DNA of 38,462 nucleotides from Candidatus Komeilibacteria bacterium (lineage in GTDB: Bacteria > Patescibacteriota > Patescibacteriia > UBA1558 > GWA2-36-10): NCBI GenBank assembly GCA_018656655.1, contig JABHYW010000014.1, forward strand, positions 1-38,462, read 5' to 3'. Position 1 is the stretch's first letter, and each line of letters starts with the position of its first letter. Under the pieces are notes generated by a model, which had not been told where the DNA came from, ran no database searches, and saw nothing but the letters and a program-made list of their open reading frames with translations. Shown one piece after another: positions 37,864 through 38,462 of this stretch. The translations under genes and the position numbers were made by a program.

Positions 37864-38462
37864 ATGAAAAAATATGATATTAATCCAGATAAGAATGGTT
37901 ACTTTGGTAAGTACGGAGGTCAAATAATTCCCCCAGACTTAAAACCAATCTTTGACGAAATTGAAAGTTTTTATTTAAACATTAAAGACGATAAAGATTT
38001 CCAAGAAGAATTGCGAGATTTATTAAAAAATTATGTTGGCAGACCTAGCCCAATTTATTATGCTAAAAATTTAAGCACTAAAATTGGTGAGGCTGAAATT
38101 TATTTTAAAAGAGAGGATCTCAATCATACGGGCGCGCATAAAATTAATCATACTTTAGGTGAAGCCTTGATTGCTAAGCGCATGGGCAAGAAAAAACTTT
38201 TAGCTGAAACAGGCGCTGGTCAGCATGGAGTAGCTTTAGCTACAGCAGCAGCTGTAGTTGGGATACCTTGTGAAATACACATGGGGGAAATAGATATAGC
38301 TAAACAAGCTCCAAATGTTCTGCGTATGAAAATATTAGGTGCTAAAGTAGTTCCAGTTAAAATGGGCACTAAAACTCTTAAAGACGCAGTGGATAGTGCC
38401 TTTGGTGAGTTTGTTAAAGATCCTCAAAATATATTTTTTGGGATTGGTTCTGTAGTTGGTCC
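37864..38462 (+). CDS. trpB: Tryptophan synthase beta chain, 3' end outside window
   Basis: [28 protein letters not shown]...[51 protein letters not shown]; not in ORF track (open at window end). Confidence 0.95.
   Translation, partial: MKKYDINPDKNGYFGKYGGQIIPPDLKPIFDEIESFYLNIKDDKDFQEELRDLLKNYVGRPSPIYYAKNLSTKIGEAEIYFKREDLNHTGAHKINHTLGEALIAKRMGKKKLLAETGAGQHGVALATAAAVVGIPCEIHMGEIDIAKQAPNVLRMKILGAKVVPVKMGTKTLKDAVDSAFGEFVKDPQNIFFGIGSVVG

Noticed and set aside
1-38462. CRISPR arrays, cas genes, transposases, prophage genes
   Set aside because: No regularly spaced direct repeats and no recognisable Cas, transposase, integrase or phage structural proteins seen.

Overview
The window looks like a low-GC chromosome segment of a Candidate Phyla Radiation/Patescibacteria-like bacterium (inferred from gene content and small intergenic regions, not tested). 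It contains the origin region: dnaN and dnaA on the minus strand, DnaA boxes, then rpmH-rnpA-yidD-yidC on the plus strand. The left arm is mostly minus-strand core genes: flippase, recA, RodZ-like, ftsK, rpoC, rpoB, Mur ligase, nucleotidyltransferase, FemAB and ruvA. The right arm carries a bactofilin, tRNA-Arg(CCT), a CNNM/CBS protein, an MTA/purine nucleoside phosphorylase, a CsoR-like repressor, trx, trxB, a Glu-type dehydrogenase, rnhB, ssb, a C39-like lipoprotein, a lamin-tail/PKD surface protein, HigA and a trp locus. The most interesting signal is at the right end. A TrpR-family gene, preceded by a 28-bp near-perfect palindrome over its -10 box, overlaps a 21-codon leader peptide with three Trp codons (MYKTINKQLNWWKDFKSWCCA). 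An intrinsic terminator with a competing antiterminator follows, and then trpB. This has the layout of a dual repressor plus ribosome-mediated attenuation circuit. Other leads include a roughly 465-nt structured non-coding transcript with its own promoter and terminator (19933-20400), a divergent roughly 95-nt small RNA, a small-RNA-like leader upstream of ssb, a 12-nt leader motif shared by two distant genes, and a possible rpoB leader attenuator. All calls come from reading the sequence; no searches or folding programs were run.
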